A DNA stretch of 30,819 nt from JBGQBN01 sp041494805 (GCA_041494805.1 JBGQBN010000052.1:1-30819), one strand, 5' to 3'. Shown: positions 22,847-30,819, counted from the stretch's first letter. The notes: generated by a model from the sequence alone, not told the origin. A program made the numbers and translations.

Positions 22847-23536
22847 TTACGCGGAAAGCGACTCCGGCGCTACCTCCTCGATTTTTCCGTGTTGCAGCCG
22901 CAGTACGCGGTGGCAACGACGGGCAAAAGCGAAGTTATGAGTAGCAATCAGAGAGGTCAACTGGTAGTCGCGATGTAATCGGGCAATCAAGTCGAAAACC
23001 GAGTCCGCTGTGCGACTGTCGAGATCCCCGGTAGGCTCATCCGCCAGCAAGAGCTTAGGCTGGGTGATAAGCGCCCGGGCCAGGGCTACGCGCTGCTGCT
23101 CGCCGCCGGAAAGTTCGCCCGAGCGGTGATGCGAACGCTGCTCCAAACCGACCTCGCGCAGCCATCGCGAAGCTTCTTCTTGTGCTCCCTGCTGGGAATG
23201 GTCTCGCAGCAGGAGCGGCATGGCCACGTTTTCCAGCGCCGTGAACTCCGGCAGCAGATAGTGGAATTGCCAGACGAAACCGATCTCGCGGTTGCGAAAC
23301 TCGGCGGCGCCATCCTCCGAAAGCGTACTCAATCGCAAACTGGCGCAGTATACGTCACCTGCGGAAGCGGTATCAAGGGCGCCCAGGATGTGCAACAAGG
23401 TACTCTTGCCCGCACCGGACTCGCCCACAATCGCGAGCATCTCCCCTTTGGCTACTTCAAATGACAAATTTTCAAAGAGCACCAGGTCTGATGCGCCGGA
23501 GCGGAAGACCTTCTTCAGACCCTCGATCCGCAACAT
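22847..23536 (-). CDS. lolD: Lipoprotein-releasing ABC transporter ATP-binding subunit LolD
   Basis: The 229-residue product is an ABC ATPase of the LolD/MacB group: Walker A GESGAGKST (38-46), Q-loop WQFHYLLPEFTALENV (89-104), signature LSGGEQQ (142-148), Walker B LLLADEPTGDLDS and an H-loop in IATHN. The FHYLLPEF segment after the Q-loop is typical of LolD. With the permease upstream it should drive lipoproteins from the inner membrane to LolA. ATG 23536 is used; a TTG at 23560 with GGAG at good spacing is a real alternative that would add eight residues. A 309-bp gap separates it from the permease and contains a CRP-like site, suggesting its own promoter. Confidence 0.9.
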   Translation of the reverse strand: MLRIEGLKKVFRSGASDLVLFENLSFEVAKGEMLAIVGESGAGKSTLLHILGALDTASAGDVYCASLRLSTLSEDGAAEFRNREIGFVWQFHYLLPEFTALENVAMPLLLRDHSQQGAQEEASRWLREVGLEQRSHHRSGELSGGEQQRVALARALITQPKLLLADEPTGDLDSRTADSVFDLIARLHRDYQLTSLIATHNFAFARRCHRVLRLQHGKIEEVAPESLSA

Positions 23537-23669
23537 CGCTTGCCGCTCTATTGGATGCAACCGGCTTGCTCCTTGGCTCAGATTCAGAGGCAGCCAACAG
23601 GCAAACTATTGCACACTCGCTGCAAGCTGCTGTGCTTATTAGAACACGGAGCAGCATTGCCCGGTCTTC

Positions 23670-23685
23670 CTCCCGTTTCCGGGAG
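23670..23685 (-). other. GAAA-tetraloop hairpin in the lolD leader
   Basis: On the minus strand CTCCCG-GAAA-CGGGAG is a perfect 6-bp stem with a stable GNRA tetraloop. No T-run follows, so it is not a standard terminator. It sits in the leader that the CRP-type promoter would produce. The rest of the 23537-23845 gap shows no reading frame I can support. Confidence 0.5.
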
Positions 23686-23701
23686 TGTCTATTGAAAAAA
23701 C

Positions 23702-23743
23702 TGTATACCCAATACGGGCCGACAGAATGTGACCTTGATCACA
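23702..23743 (-). promoter_or_regulatory. CRP-like site and class II promoter candidate for lolD
   Basis: TGTGACCTTGATCACA at 23728-23743 is a perfect TGTGA-N6-TCACA palindrome, the Crp/Fnr-family consensus. On the minus strand a TATACA -10 candidate lies at 23707-23702, predicting +1 near 23695. The palindrome's centre is then about 41 bp upstream, the class II activation position. No consensus -35 box is visible, as expected for an activator-dependent promoter. Confidence 0.5.
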
Positions 23744-23845
23744 GCTGCGAGTATCGGCGGAGTGGCAACACGGGAGGGCATGGGTTTGGAAACGCCGGCG
23801 AGCTGACAAGAAACGTCAGAGATGACAGAAAAAGGGAATCCCCGG

Positions 23846-25168
23846 CTATTCGTAGCGCAGGGCTTCTGCGGGAAGGATTCGAGCTGCTGACCAAGATGGA
23901 TACATGGTGGCGATCAATGAGATGCCAATCGCTACCAGCGCAACTAGAGCGCCATCCATGGCGCGAGGAGCGAAGGGCACGTAGTCGATCGAATACACCT
24001 CGGGAGCGAGAGACAGCAGATGGTAATGCCCTCCAGCCCAGGAAAGCGCGTATCCGAGCACCAGGCCTATCGCAGTTCCGATCACGCCAATCAGCACCCC
24101 TTGTGCAATGAACACACGGCGGACCTGCGATTTGCGGGTGCCCATGGACATGAGCACGGCAATGTCGCGAGTCTTCTCCATCACCATCATGGTGAGCGAG
24201 ATGAGAATGTTCAGGGCGGCCACGAAGACGATCAATCCGATCGTGATGAAGGTGACCAGACGTTCCAGACGCAGAGCACGGAAGAGCGCCTTGTTCTGTT
24301 CCATCCAATTCGTGGCCATGAAGCCTTTGCCGGCGGCCTGTTCGAGTTGTTGGCCGACTTGGCCGGCCTGGTAAATGTCATCCACCTTGAACTCGATCAG
24401 GGAAATTAGATCGCCGAGGCCGAACAGATGCTGCGCATCGGAGAGCCGGGTGAACGCCCAGGAACTGTCGTAGTCGTAAAAACCGGAGTTGAAAATTCCC
24501 GTTACCCGGAAACGGTTGTACTTGGGGACCATGCCAAATGGAGTCAGTTCGCCTTGCGGACTGGTGACGAGCACGACCGAGCCGACAGTCGCGCCCAGAT
24601 CTTCCGCCATGTCCTTGCCAAGAATGATGGGAGGCATGGCAGCAACGCGGTCCTGAACGCCCTCAAGAGATGTCGGAGATTGCTCAGCCTGTGTGGCGCG
24701 GGTGCCCTCGCCCGCGGCTGTTGAAGTCGTACTCTCTGGCATTTCCTCCAAAGCATCTGCCGATCCGATCCGTACCGTGTTCAACAGATCTCCGACTTTC
24801 TTCTCATAAGCGGGAATCATGCCCTTCAACACGGCGCCGCGAGCTCGCGGTCCACGTGAAATCAGAACCTGCTCGTAGATGGCCGGGGCGGTGGCGACTA
24901 CATGCGGTTCCTTGGATAGACGCTCCATGAGCGGGCGCCAGTCCTTGATGCCGTCGCTCTGGATGCGGAGCAGGTTGACGTGGGAAGTGGAGCCGAGCAG
25001 ACGGTTCTGCAGGTCCTGGCGAAATCCGTTGTTAATGGCGAGCGCAACGATGAGCGAAGCGACACCCGCGGCAACTCCTGCGATGGAGATGCCAGTGATG
25101 ACGCCAATGACGGCCTGGCGCCTTTTAGCCCGGAGGTAGCGGGTCGCGACGAAGAATTCAAAGCGCAT
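23846..25168 (-). CDS. Lipoprotein-releasing ABC transporter permease (LolC/LolE family)
   Basis: The 440-residue product has the MacB/FtsX-like permease layout. The N terminus is FEFFVATRYLRAKRRQ, with membrane helix 1 at about 22-45 (VIGVITGISIAGVAAGVASLIVALAI). A large periplasmic domain (about 50-310) follows, then three C-terminal helices: LVTFITIGLIVFVAALNIL, VFIAQGVLIGVIGTAIGLVLGY and MDGALVALVAIGISLIATMYPS. The cytoplasmic coupling segment is EKTRDIAVLMSMGTRKSQVRRVF. ATG 25168 (MRFEFF) is preferred over 25192. The periplasmic domain holds an unusual insert (EEMPESTTSTAAGEGTRATQ and following) that includes a hairpin repeat at 24697-24716. With LolD it forms the lipoprotein export complex. 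Confidence 0.9.
   Translation of the reverse strand: MRFEFFVATRYLRAKRRQAVIGVITGISIAGVAAGVASLIVALAINNGFRQDLQNRLLGSTSHVNLLRIQSDGIKDWRPLMERLSKEPHVVATAPAIYEQVLISRGPRARGAVLKGMIPAYEKKVGDLLNTVRIGSADALEEMPESTTSTAAGEGTRATQAEQSPTSLEGVQDRVAAMPPIILGKDMAEDLGATVGSVVLVTSPQGELTPFGMVPKYNRFRVTGIFNSGFYDYDSSWAFTRLSDAQHLFGLGDLISLIEFKVDDIYQAGQVGQQLEQAAGKGFMATNWMEQNKALFRALRLERLVTFITIGLIVFVAALNILISLTMMVMEKTRDIAVLMSMGTRKSQVRRVFIAQGVLIGVIGTAIGLVLGYALSWAGGHYHLLSLAPEVYSIDYVPFAPRAMDGALVALVAIGISLIATMYPSWSAARILPAEALRYE
24697..24716. repeat. Hairpin repeat embedded in the permease coding sequence
   Basis: CGCGGGTG-CCCT-CGCCCGCG forms an 8-bp stem (one G-T wobble) inside the codons for AAGEGTRATQ of the periplasmic loop. 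Its sequence is like the GC-rich palindromic repeats between genes in such genomes (compare 11784-11802), and the host protein segment looks like an unstructured insert. Confidence 0.5.
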
Positions 25169-25178
25169 GGAGAAGCGG

Positions 25179-25874
25179 TCAGCTGTCAGCATTCAGCCAA
25201 ACTCGATTATAGCGATGATGCTCGGAAAACAGGTTCCGGTGTAGGCTATGGCTCCTGCGGTGTCGTCGGCTCATCGTTTTTTCAAACGTGAAAAGCTTGG
25301 TCAGCAGCTGATGTTTCGACGCCAGAGCGCCCAAACTGTACGCAACCCCGGCGTAAAACGGCGCGGTGACGGACATCTGCGCCCATACGCGTACCGGGTC
25401 ACCGGCTAGTAGATTCGCCCATGTCGGCGCGACCTTCTGTATGTCAAAGAAATACCTTATTGCTGTCATTGAGGTGCCGAAAAGCACGGAGGACGGAGCG
25501 TGGTATAGCAGCAATCTGTACAGCAGCACTGCCGTAGGAATGCTCCAAGTCCAAATGGCAATCGAGCCAGATCGCCCCTCATGCATGTAGCTGCGAGCTG
25601 TCGCCGGAAGCAACCGAACCACGTTTATGTAGCCAACAACTAGCGCCGGAAGAATCGTCGCCCACTCGAAATGCTGCAAGTACCAATCTGTTGCCGGGAT
25701 GCTGATCGAAATCTGCAGTATGGGTGCGATCCAACCGAACCAGTGAAACACTAACCATTGGGAAAGGTGAAGAGCACAAGTGTAGGCGACGAGGGTATGC
25801 AGCGCGAAAGCTGCAGCGTAAGAAAAGGGCGAATTCCCACGATTTGGAACAGCGATAGGCGCAGGTGATGCCAT
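25179..25874 (-). CDS. Hypothetical multi-pass membrane protein
   Basis: The 231-residue product is not recognised. About five hydrophobic segments are visible: two close together (about 18-58, AAAFALHTLVAYTCALHLSQ and FGWIAPILQISISI), then TILPALVVGYINVVRLLP, IAIWTWSIPTAVLLYRLLLY and QMSVTAPFYAGVAYSLGALA. The C terminus is basic and polar (TMSRRHRRSHSLHRN). ATG is at 25874, with only a weak GACGGA upstream. Its stop is 10 bp before the permease start, so it may be cotranscribed with the Lol genes. Base composition is less GC-rich than the flanking genes. No catalytic motif is evident; a membrane role is all that can be inferred. Confidence 0.7.
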   Translation of the reverse strand: MASPAPIAVPNRGNSPFSYAAAFALHTLVAYTCALHLSQWLVFHWFGWIAPILQISISIPATDWYLQHFEWATILPALVVGYINVVRLLPATARSYMHEGRSGSIAIWTWSIPTAVLLYRLLLYHAPSSVLFGTSMTAIRYFFDIQKVAPTWANLLAGDPVRVWAQMSVTAPFYAGVAYSLGALASKHQLLTKLFTFEKTMSRRHRRSHSLHRNLFSEHHRYNRVWLNADS

Positions 25875-26039
25875 GTCCGTCGGAAGTTACCACTGGCCTG
25901 CTCTGGATAGCAACCGAGATTGCAGCGACCCGCGTGGCGGATTGTTGACTTAAAGAGGGAATTGCTTTTGGGTGAGAGGGCCCCTTGAGAAGCTCTGGTA
26001 CGAACATCCTGGCCTGATTTGCAGTTCATTGCTCGGACT

Positions 26040-26612
26040 CTAGATTCTTGGAAGTACAGAGGGGACCTTCTGCCGGTAGGCTCGATATTCTTCTCCGAAT
26101 CTTCGTTCCAGTTCCTTGTCTTCCCGTCGGATCATGAGGGCGCCGGTGATGACGGCGAACGCGGTCAGGGCATAGAGAACCACGAGGCCCGTTCCGACGC
26201 TCCAAGCCAGCATCTCACAGAGATGTCCAAGATAAACCGGATGGCGGACCCGGCCGCGGATGCCCGCCGTCACCAGACGCTGTTCGCGGTGTCCGGGCAG
26301 GAGCTCCGGAAAGCCGCCGAGTTGGGCGCCGCTGAACCCCACCCCGGAACTGCCATAGACCCACAGGCCGACTGCCAAGAGGAGGCCGGCTGGGACCCAG
26401 GTCCATGGAGTATCGTAGAGCAATATGCTTCGCCACGGCGCAGTGATGACGCCGAGCGCGATCCACATCCCAATCCAGAACGGTACCAGCACGCGGTAGG
26501 GTGAGCGCGAGCGCGAACGCCAGTACTCTGCGCGGGGATGAATGGCCAGCCAGAATGACGGAATGGTGGCATAGACGATGCAGGCGACCCACGCAATCGT
26601 CCGCAGAAGCAT
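26040..26612 (-). CDS. Isoprenylcysteine methyltransferase-like membrane methyltransferase
   Basis: The 190-residue product has four or five membrane helices and the C-terminal ICMT/PEMT-type signature: GIRGRVRHPVYLGHLCEMLA followed by MIRREDKELERRFGEEYRAYRQKVPSVLPRI. The RHP and the E-E-x-x-L...F...Y-x-x-Y-x-x-x-V pattern bind S-adenosylmethionine in this superfamily. Bacterial members methylate unknown lipids or small molecules; substrate cannot be assigned. ATG 26612 is used; a GTG two codons earlier (26618) is also possible. It is divergent from the MFS gene with about 66 bp between starts. No strong Shine-Dalgarno. Confidence 0.85.
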   Translation of the reverse strand: MLLRTIAWVACIVYATIPSFWLAIHPRAEYWRSRSRSPYRVLVPFWIGMWIALGVITAPWRSILLYDTPWTWVPAGLLLAVGLWVYGSSGVGFSGAQLGGFPELLPGHREQRLVTAGIRGRVRHPVYLGHLCEMLAWSVGTGLVVLYALTAFAVITGALMIRREDKELERRFGEEYRAYRQKVPSVLPRI

Positions 26613-26678
26613 CAGCACACAGGGATTTTATCTCGGGGAGAAGTACGGGTCGTGGTTTTGTGGCACATTAGATGAACG

Positions 26679-27929
26679 ATGGCGAACTCCGCCGACCTGA
26701 GAGCCGCTGGACGCATTGCGTTCACCCACCCCGACTTTACGCTTTACGAAGTAGCGCGCTTTCTGATCATTGCCGCGCAGGAAATGCAGTCGGTCGCGGT
26801 GGGGTGGCAGGTCTACGAAATTACCCGGCGGCCGTTGGACCTCGGCCTGGTGGGCCTCGCCCAGTTTCTTCCCGGGGTGCTCCTGTTTCTGGTTTCGGGG
26901 CACGTGGCGGACCGCTTTGACCGGCGCAGACTGCTCACGCTCTGCTACGCAGGGTTCGGATTGTGCTCCAGCCTGCTTTTGGCCATCGCGTGGCGGGGCG
27001 TGCAGTCAGTCCATCTAATTTACGGGGTGGTTGTCTTGCTCGGCGTAGCGCGCTCGTTCAACGGGCCCGTCAGCAGGGCGCTTCTGCCCCAATTGGTTCC
27101 GGAAGAACACTTTCCGAACGCCGTGGCATGGAACTCGAGTGTCTTTCAAGCGGCGACGATCCTGGGTCCGTCTATTGGCGGGCTTGTCTACGCTCTCTCC
27201 CGCGGACCTTCAGCAGTGTACGCGACGGCGCTGGCCACGGCGGCAGCCGCCATGGTTTCTATTCTGCGGATCAAACTCAGAACCCAACTCCGGCGGCGGG
27301 AACCGATCACCTTGACGACCGTTCTGGCCGGGTTCCGGTACGTCTGGCGCCAGAAGGTTGTCCTGGGCTCGATCTCGCTGGACATGTTTGCCGTCCTGCT
27401 CGGAGGTGCGGTAGCCCTGCTTCCCGTCTATGCACGTGAGATTCTCCACACCGGGCCCTGGGGCTTGGGGCTGTTGCGCAGCGCTCCGGGCGTCGGAGCG
27501 GCGGCCATGGCGGTGCTTGTGGCCCATCGTCCTCTGCGAGGACGCGCCGGGATGACCATGCTGTGGTGCGTGGCCGGATTCGGTGTTTTCACAATCATCT
27601 TTGGACTCTCACGCAATCTTGTGCTCTCGCTGGTGGCACTGTTGCTGGTGGGCGCCTCAGACATGGTCAGCGTGATCATTCGCGCCATACTGGTTCAGCT
27701 CGCCACTCCGGATGAGATGCGCGGCAGGGTGAACGCGATCGACATGATGTTCATTGGAGTATCCAACGAGCTTGGCCAGTTTGAGTCGGGCTTGACGGCC
27801 CAATGGTTCGGAACCGTGCCTGCCGTTGTCTTGGGCGGAGTAGGAACCCTCGTGGTGATCGCCATTTGGGCATGGCGCTTCCCGGAGCTGCGGCGTGCCG
27901 ACCAAATCATGACGGCCCCAAAGATATAA
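26679..27929 (+). CDS. MFS transporter (EntS-like exporter group)
   Basis: The 416-residue product has 10-12 membrane helices and MFS motif A in SGHVADRFDRRRLL (about 73-86), with a second-half relict at HRPLRGRAGM. LYEVARFLIIAAQEMQSVAV and QVYEITRRPLDLGLVGLAQF at the N terminus and RGRVNAIDMMFIGVSNELGQ near the end match the MFS_3/EntS group of drug or siderophore exporters. Substrate is unknown and no siderophore genes are nearby. ATG at 26679. It ends 44 bp before the convergent beta-propeller gene. Confidence 0.9.
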   Translation: MANSADLRAAGRIAFTHPDFTLYEVARFLIIAAQEMQSVAVGWQVYEITRRPLDLGLVGLAQFLPGVLLFLVSGHVADRFDRRRLLTLCYAGFGLCSSLLLAIAWRGVQSVHLIYGVVVLLGVARSFNGPVSRALLPQLVPEEHFPNAVAWNSSVFQAATILGPSIGGLVYALSRGPSAVYATALATAAAAMVSILRIKLRTQLRRREPITLTTVLAGFRYVWRQKVVLGSISLDMFAVLLGGAVALLPVYAREILHTGPWGLGLLRSAPGVGAAAMAVLVAHRPLRGRAGMTMLWCVAGFGVFTIIFGLSRNLVLSLVALLLVGASDMVSVIIRAILVQLATPDEMRGRVNAIDMMFIGVSNELGQFESGLTAQWFGTVPAVVLGGVGTLVVIAIWAWRFPELRRADQIMTAPKI

Positions 27930-27973
27930 AGATAAAAGGCACTTCCGCACTCGGAGCCGACTGCGAGGGCTCG

Positions 27974-30280
27974 CTATTTTCCTCGAATGACCGTCTTGGC
28001 CGAACTCATGTTGTCGTAGCGGTCGTAGACCCGGACCACAACCACGTGTTCGAGGTCGCCGGCGCCCGAACTCTTCTTGCTTGCTGGTGTCGCAGTTGGG
28101 TGGGCAGGGGCGGCGGGAACGGAAGCCCTGAAATCGTAGTTCTCGGTCTTCGAATCCGAGAGCTGCCCTACTGGTTCTACGAACTGCCAGTCATCTGCGT
28201 CCACGGAATATTCGGCACGCTTGATCGCCGAAAAGCTATCCGCTGCATGGAAGGTCACGTGAATCTGGCCGCCTTCCACGGATGCGCCGAGGTTCTCGAT
28301 CTGCGGCGGAGTGGTGTCCACTTCAAAACGTGTGCTTTCTCTTTCCGCAGCCAAGACTTGCTCGGGAGAGTGCGAGGGCGCGTCCGAGGCCACCACTTTT
28401 ACGGTGTAGCCGCCATCGGGCAACAGAGAGGCGTCGAAAGAGTAGAACTTGTCGCTCAGGTTGTCCTTGAGCAGCAGCCAGCGGGTCTGGCCGTCGCCGC
28501 GGTAGTAAACCGAGTACACCATCTGGTCGTCGTTGTCGTCATGGACGGTCCATTTCACTCCAATAGAATCCCGATCGCGCGTGGTTGGTACGGGTGGATC
28601 AAAGTGAGGTTGGGGCTGGTTGCCGCTACCAGTCATGCTCGCCATATCAGAGCCGGCCGGTTTAGGAAGCGACTGATAGCGCACGCCCAGTTGCACGGTG
28701 ACGTCGTCGAAATCGGGCGCGACATTTTTGGGCAGATAGTTGAGCGTGACGCTCTCCAGGCGTGGTGCCGGATCACCCGTGTGCAGCACGGCCTTCCACT
28801 GAATGAATCGTGCGGGTGGGACACTGACCTCAGCATCTTTCTGGAGATCAACCTTCTTCCACGGGCTCCAGTTGCGGTCCGGATTGTCCACATTGCCGCT
28901 GCGGGCAAAAAGTTCAATATTGCCAGCACCGCGGAATTCCCCGCGCCCCCACCGGGAGAAAATGTGGGCGTCAAACACGTCGCTCTGGTAGTTGCCTTCA
29001 GAATCAGGCGCCGCGCCCATGAGGAAGACTTTGCCCAGGTTGCTGGTGGAAGCGTACAGCCCGCCGCCCGGGGCGTTGGCGAAAGCGGTCACCTGGCTGG
29101 CGCTGGCCTTGAGCAGATCGGTGAATTCGTCTTCGCCGCTGATGACGAAAATATGTCCGCGATTCCCGGTCCCGGCCAGCAGCTGTCCACGCTGATCAAA
29201 CGCGAGAGCGTAGACCAGGTCTTCTCGCGAGGCCCATGCCCGGCTGGGAGAGCCATCGGGCGCGATGCGGTATATCTCCGAGCCGCCGCTTGCACCCATC
29301 CCGGGAAACGGGAAGACCCCTGTTACTCCCGGCGCCCCGGCCGTGAGGTTGGTGATCACCAGTCCAGGCTGCTGCGGCTGCTGTCCCGCGGCGGGTGCAG
29401 GTGTTGGTGAAGGCATGGGCTGGGCGGGAAAGATCGGTGGAGCGATGCTCGGACGTTTTTCTCCCACACCGGCCGCGTAGATGTTGCCCAGCTTATCGAT
29501 CGCCAGCGCTGTGATTTCCTTCTTGGGTGCGCTGTAGAGAACAAAGCCCTCACCAGTCGGCGAAATTCGGTACACCAGGCCGCTGCCGTCTGAGCCGGCG
29601 ATCAGGTTGCCTTTGGCATCCAGGGCCAGGACGCGGATGTGAGCCTCGTCACTCTTGAAGAAAACAGAGTGTTCGCCCTTGGGTGTGACCCGGTAGATTT
29701 CTCCCTTGTCGCCGGTGGCAGCGTACAAATTGCCCGCGTCATCCAGGGCCAGGTCCCAGATGTACTTGGTGGCGGGATCGAAGTAAACCGATGAACTCCA
29801 GGCAGAATCAACTGCCACCTTGGCCTTTCCCTGCGTGTCTTTGCCGGCGTCTGCCACGCCGCTCGGACGATGTTCGATACGGTAGATCTTGCCGTCCGGG
29901 CTGGTGGCGGCGTAGATCGCGCCGTTCTTGTCCACGACCAGTGCCTGTACCTGCAATTCCTGGGGCTCGAAAACCGTCGTGGACTGGCCATCCGGTGTGA
30001 TCCGGTACACGCGCGCCGGAGCGCCCGAAGCTGCGTAGAGGTTGCCACTGGAATCTGCGGCGATCGCCCAGATGTAGGTGGACGGGGTTGTGGCCAGCGC
30101 CTTGAATGCCGGAGCGAGTTCGAGGCCGCCGGAACTGCGAAGAGCTACGCCTTTGGCCGTGCCCTTGGCCAGGTCGTCGAACTTCGATTGTTCCCAGGTG
30201 CGCGTGCCTTCGGCGAACGTGAAGCCGGAAAGAAGTAGGGAAAAAATGATAACGAATGGTTTACGCAGACGGATTGCCAA
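27974..30280 (-). CDS. Secreted beta-propeller protein with C-terminal Ig-like domain
   Basis: The 768-residue product opens with a signal peptide (MAIRLRKPFVIIFSLLLSGF, cleavage near FTFA). Residues ~60-430 hold NHL/SMP-30-like propeller repeats of the form A-x-D-x-x-G-N-x-Y-A-A-x-G followed by x-I-Y-R-I-x-P-x-G, for example IAADSSGNLYAASG and VYRITPDG. One blade is interrupted by a Pro/Gln-rich insert (PAQPMPSPTPAPAAGQQPQQ). The C-terminal ~200 residues look Ig/fibronectin-like (SIGVKWTVHDDNDDQMVYSV, DGGYTVKVVASDAPSHSPEQ). The TTG at 30280 is chosen because GAGGT lies seven bases upstream and it starts the signal peptide directly; an upstream TTG at 30334 is possible. Surface or periplasmic role inferred; no active site is seen. 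Confidence 0.8.
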   Translation of the reverse strand: MAIRLRKPFVIIFSLLLSGFTFAEGTRTWEQSKFDDLAKGTAKGVALRSSGGLELAPAFKALATTPSTYIWAIAADSSGNLYAASGAPARVYRITPDGQSTTVFEPQELQVQALVVDKNGAIYAATSPDGKIYRIEHRPSGVADAGKDTQGKAKVAVDSAWSSSVYFDPATKYIWDLALDDAGNLYAATGDKGEIYRVTPKGEHSVFFKSDEAHIRVLALDAKGNLIAGSDGSGLVYRISPTGEGFVLYSAPKKEITALAIDKLGNIYAAGVGEKRPSIAPPIFPAQPMPSPTPAPAAGQQPQQPGLVITNLTAGAPGVTGVFPFPGMGASGGSEIYRIAPDGSPSRAWASREDLVYALAFDQRGQLLAGTGNRGHIFVISGEDEFTDLLKASASQVTAFANAPGGGLYASTSNLGKVFLMGAAPDSEGNYQSDVFDAHIFSRWGRGEFRGAGNIELFARSGNVDNPDRNWSPWKKVDLQKDAEVSVPPARFIQWKAVLHTGDPAPRLESVTLNYLPKNVAPDFDDVTVQLGVRYQSLPKPAGSDMASMTGSGNQPQPHFDPPVPTTRDRDSIGVKWTVHDDNDDQMVYSVYYRGDGQTRWLLLKDNLSDKFYSFDASLLPDGGYTVKVVASDAPSHSPEQVLAAERESTRFEVDTTPPQIENLGASVEGGQIHVTFHAADSFSAIKRAEYSVDADDWQFVEPVGQLSDSKTENYDFRASVPAAPAHPTATPASKKSSGAGDLEHVVVVRVYDRYDNMSSAKTVIRGK

Positions 30281-30360
30281 GTCGAGACCTCGATCCCAGT
30301 CGTGAGTGGGGAACTTCAGACTACCACGGAGCAAAGAGCAGATTATGCCGACAAGAAAAC

Positions 30361-30391
30361 AGGTCCTTCACTCCGCTCAGGATGAATGGAG
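30361..30391. repeat. Short intergenic repeat GTCCTTCACTCCGCTCAGGA
   Basis: This 20-bp motif lies in the 122-bp gap between the partial right-end gene and the propeller gene. From memory it resembles a short sequence widespread between genes in acidobacterial genomes. Only one copy is present here, so the repeat nature is inference. Confidence 0.3.
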
Positions 30392-30402
30392 AGGGCGCCG
30401 AT

Positions 30403-30819
30403 TCACTTGATGGTGATAGTCAGCACCTGCGCGCCGGAAACCACTTGATCGAGCGGCGCGGTCGCTGCTTCATTCACAGACGATTCACCCAGGACCACCA
30501 TTTCCTGCGTTCCTCGCATGCCATCCATCACGTTCATGATGGAGAGCGGAAGCGTGGGCATGACCTTGTCAGCCACCATGGCTTCGGGATCGGCTTCCAG
30601 GAGGGAAACATAGACGCGATTGTTAACGTGCTGCTTGTTCAGCAACGCGATGGTAGAAGCCAGGTCGAGCTTGCGGCCGAACGGCGACGCGCCATGGCGT
30701 ATGCGATCGAGGGTGTCGCCATCACTGACCAGGATGCGCAGCGGCCCCTTCGAAGTGGAAGCTGGAATGTGAATGGGAATCTGGCGAACAATGCCCTCGC
30801 CACGGTAGGGACGCAGCAG
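30403..30819 (-). CDS. C-terminal part of a protein resembling SpoIVB-type S55 peptidases (runs off the window)
   Basis: An open frame of 138 codons runs from the right edge to TGA at 30403. It reads LRPYRGEGIVRQIPIHIPAS, GPLRILVSDGDTLDRIRHGA, LDLASTIALLNKQHVNNRVY, and VSLLEADPEAMVADKVMPTL followed by PLSIMNVMDG, ending VVSGAQVLTITIK. This beta-rich tail resembles the C terminus of acidobacterial proteins annotated with an N-terminal SpoIVB peptidase S55 domain, but the peptidase part is outside the window, so the call rests on memory of the tail and is tentative. The internal ATG (LLNKQ region) is not the real start because the frame is open to the edge. Confidence 0.55.
   Translation of the reverse strand: MLRPYRGEGIVRQIPIHIPASTSKGPLRILVSDGDTLDRIRHGASPFGRKLDLASTIALLNKQHVNNRVYVSLLEADPEAMVADKVMPTLPLSIMNVMDGMRGTQEMVVLGESSVNEAATAPLDQVVSGAQVLTITIK

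Noticed and set aside
27803..29410. 535-codon open frame on the plus strand
   Set aside because: It is antisense to the beta-propeller gene, starts inside the MFS gene and shows no domain or repeats. High GC and the repeated propeller codons explain the open frame.

Overview
The window looks like chromosomal DNA from a soil member of the Acidobacteriota (Terriglobia-like). This is an inference from gene content: a two-heme cytochrome paired with a soluble PQQ dehydrogenase, a GloVer tandem-repeat secreted protein, a PF04185 phosphoesterase, a MarR-DoxX pair, high GC, and intergenic DNA full of short degenerate repeats. There is no rRNA, tRNA, CRISPR array, integrase or transposase. The sequence is a mosaic of short housekeeping and accessory operons rather than one large island.

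Layout. 1-2155: partial secreted TPR-type protein (-), LemA (-), secreted hypothetical protein (+). 2174-4610: a LigD-type ligase without a polymerase domain (-) and a Nudix hydrolase (+). 4650-4948 (-): an apparently undescribed structured small RNA with its own promoter, a terminal helix, two hairpins and an intrinsic terminator. 4994-7440 (-): PQQ dehydrogenase and diheme cytochrome c, translationally coupled. 7598-9950: UbiX (-) and a ChaN-domain protein (+), divergent around an inverted repeat. 10023-10874 (-): a lone RES-domain toxin-like gene of lower GC. 11007-13736: orphan LarB (+), a triple-BON secreted protein (-), and a MarR-DoxX operon (+) with a near-consensus promoter, a perfect operator and probably a leaderless regulator mRNA. 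13861-16771 (-): GloVer protein and phosphoesterase. 16942-19957 (-): PurB, membrane-anchored trypsin-like protease and a frameshifted glutaredoxin. 20127-25874 (-): ClpC, LolD, a LolC/E permease and a small membrane protein. 26040-27929: ICMT-like methyltransferase (-) and MFS exporter (+). 27974-30819 (-): beta-propeller/Ig-like secreted protein and the C-terminal end of a protein resembling acidobacterial SpoIVB S55 peptidases.

The most interesting signals lie outside the ordinary genes. The first is the RNA at 4650-4913. Its 5' end carries a 16-nt match to the complement of the canonical 16S rRNA 3' tail, and that segment can instead pair with a 9-nt anti-Shine-Dalgarno element about 180 nt downstream, just before the terminator. 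The second is invasion of coding sequence by intergenic repeats: a 133-bp inverted repeat forms the interdomain linker of the ligase, and a hairpin repeat sits in the periplasmic loop of the Lol permease. The third is a set of regulatory sites that can be read directly: the MarR operator and promoter, a perfect CRP-like palindrome placed for class II activation ahead of lolD, and a hairpin over the ribosome binding site of the RES gene. All calls come from reading the sequence; no database search was run.
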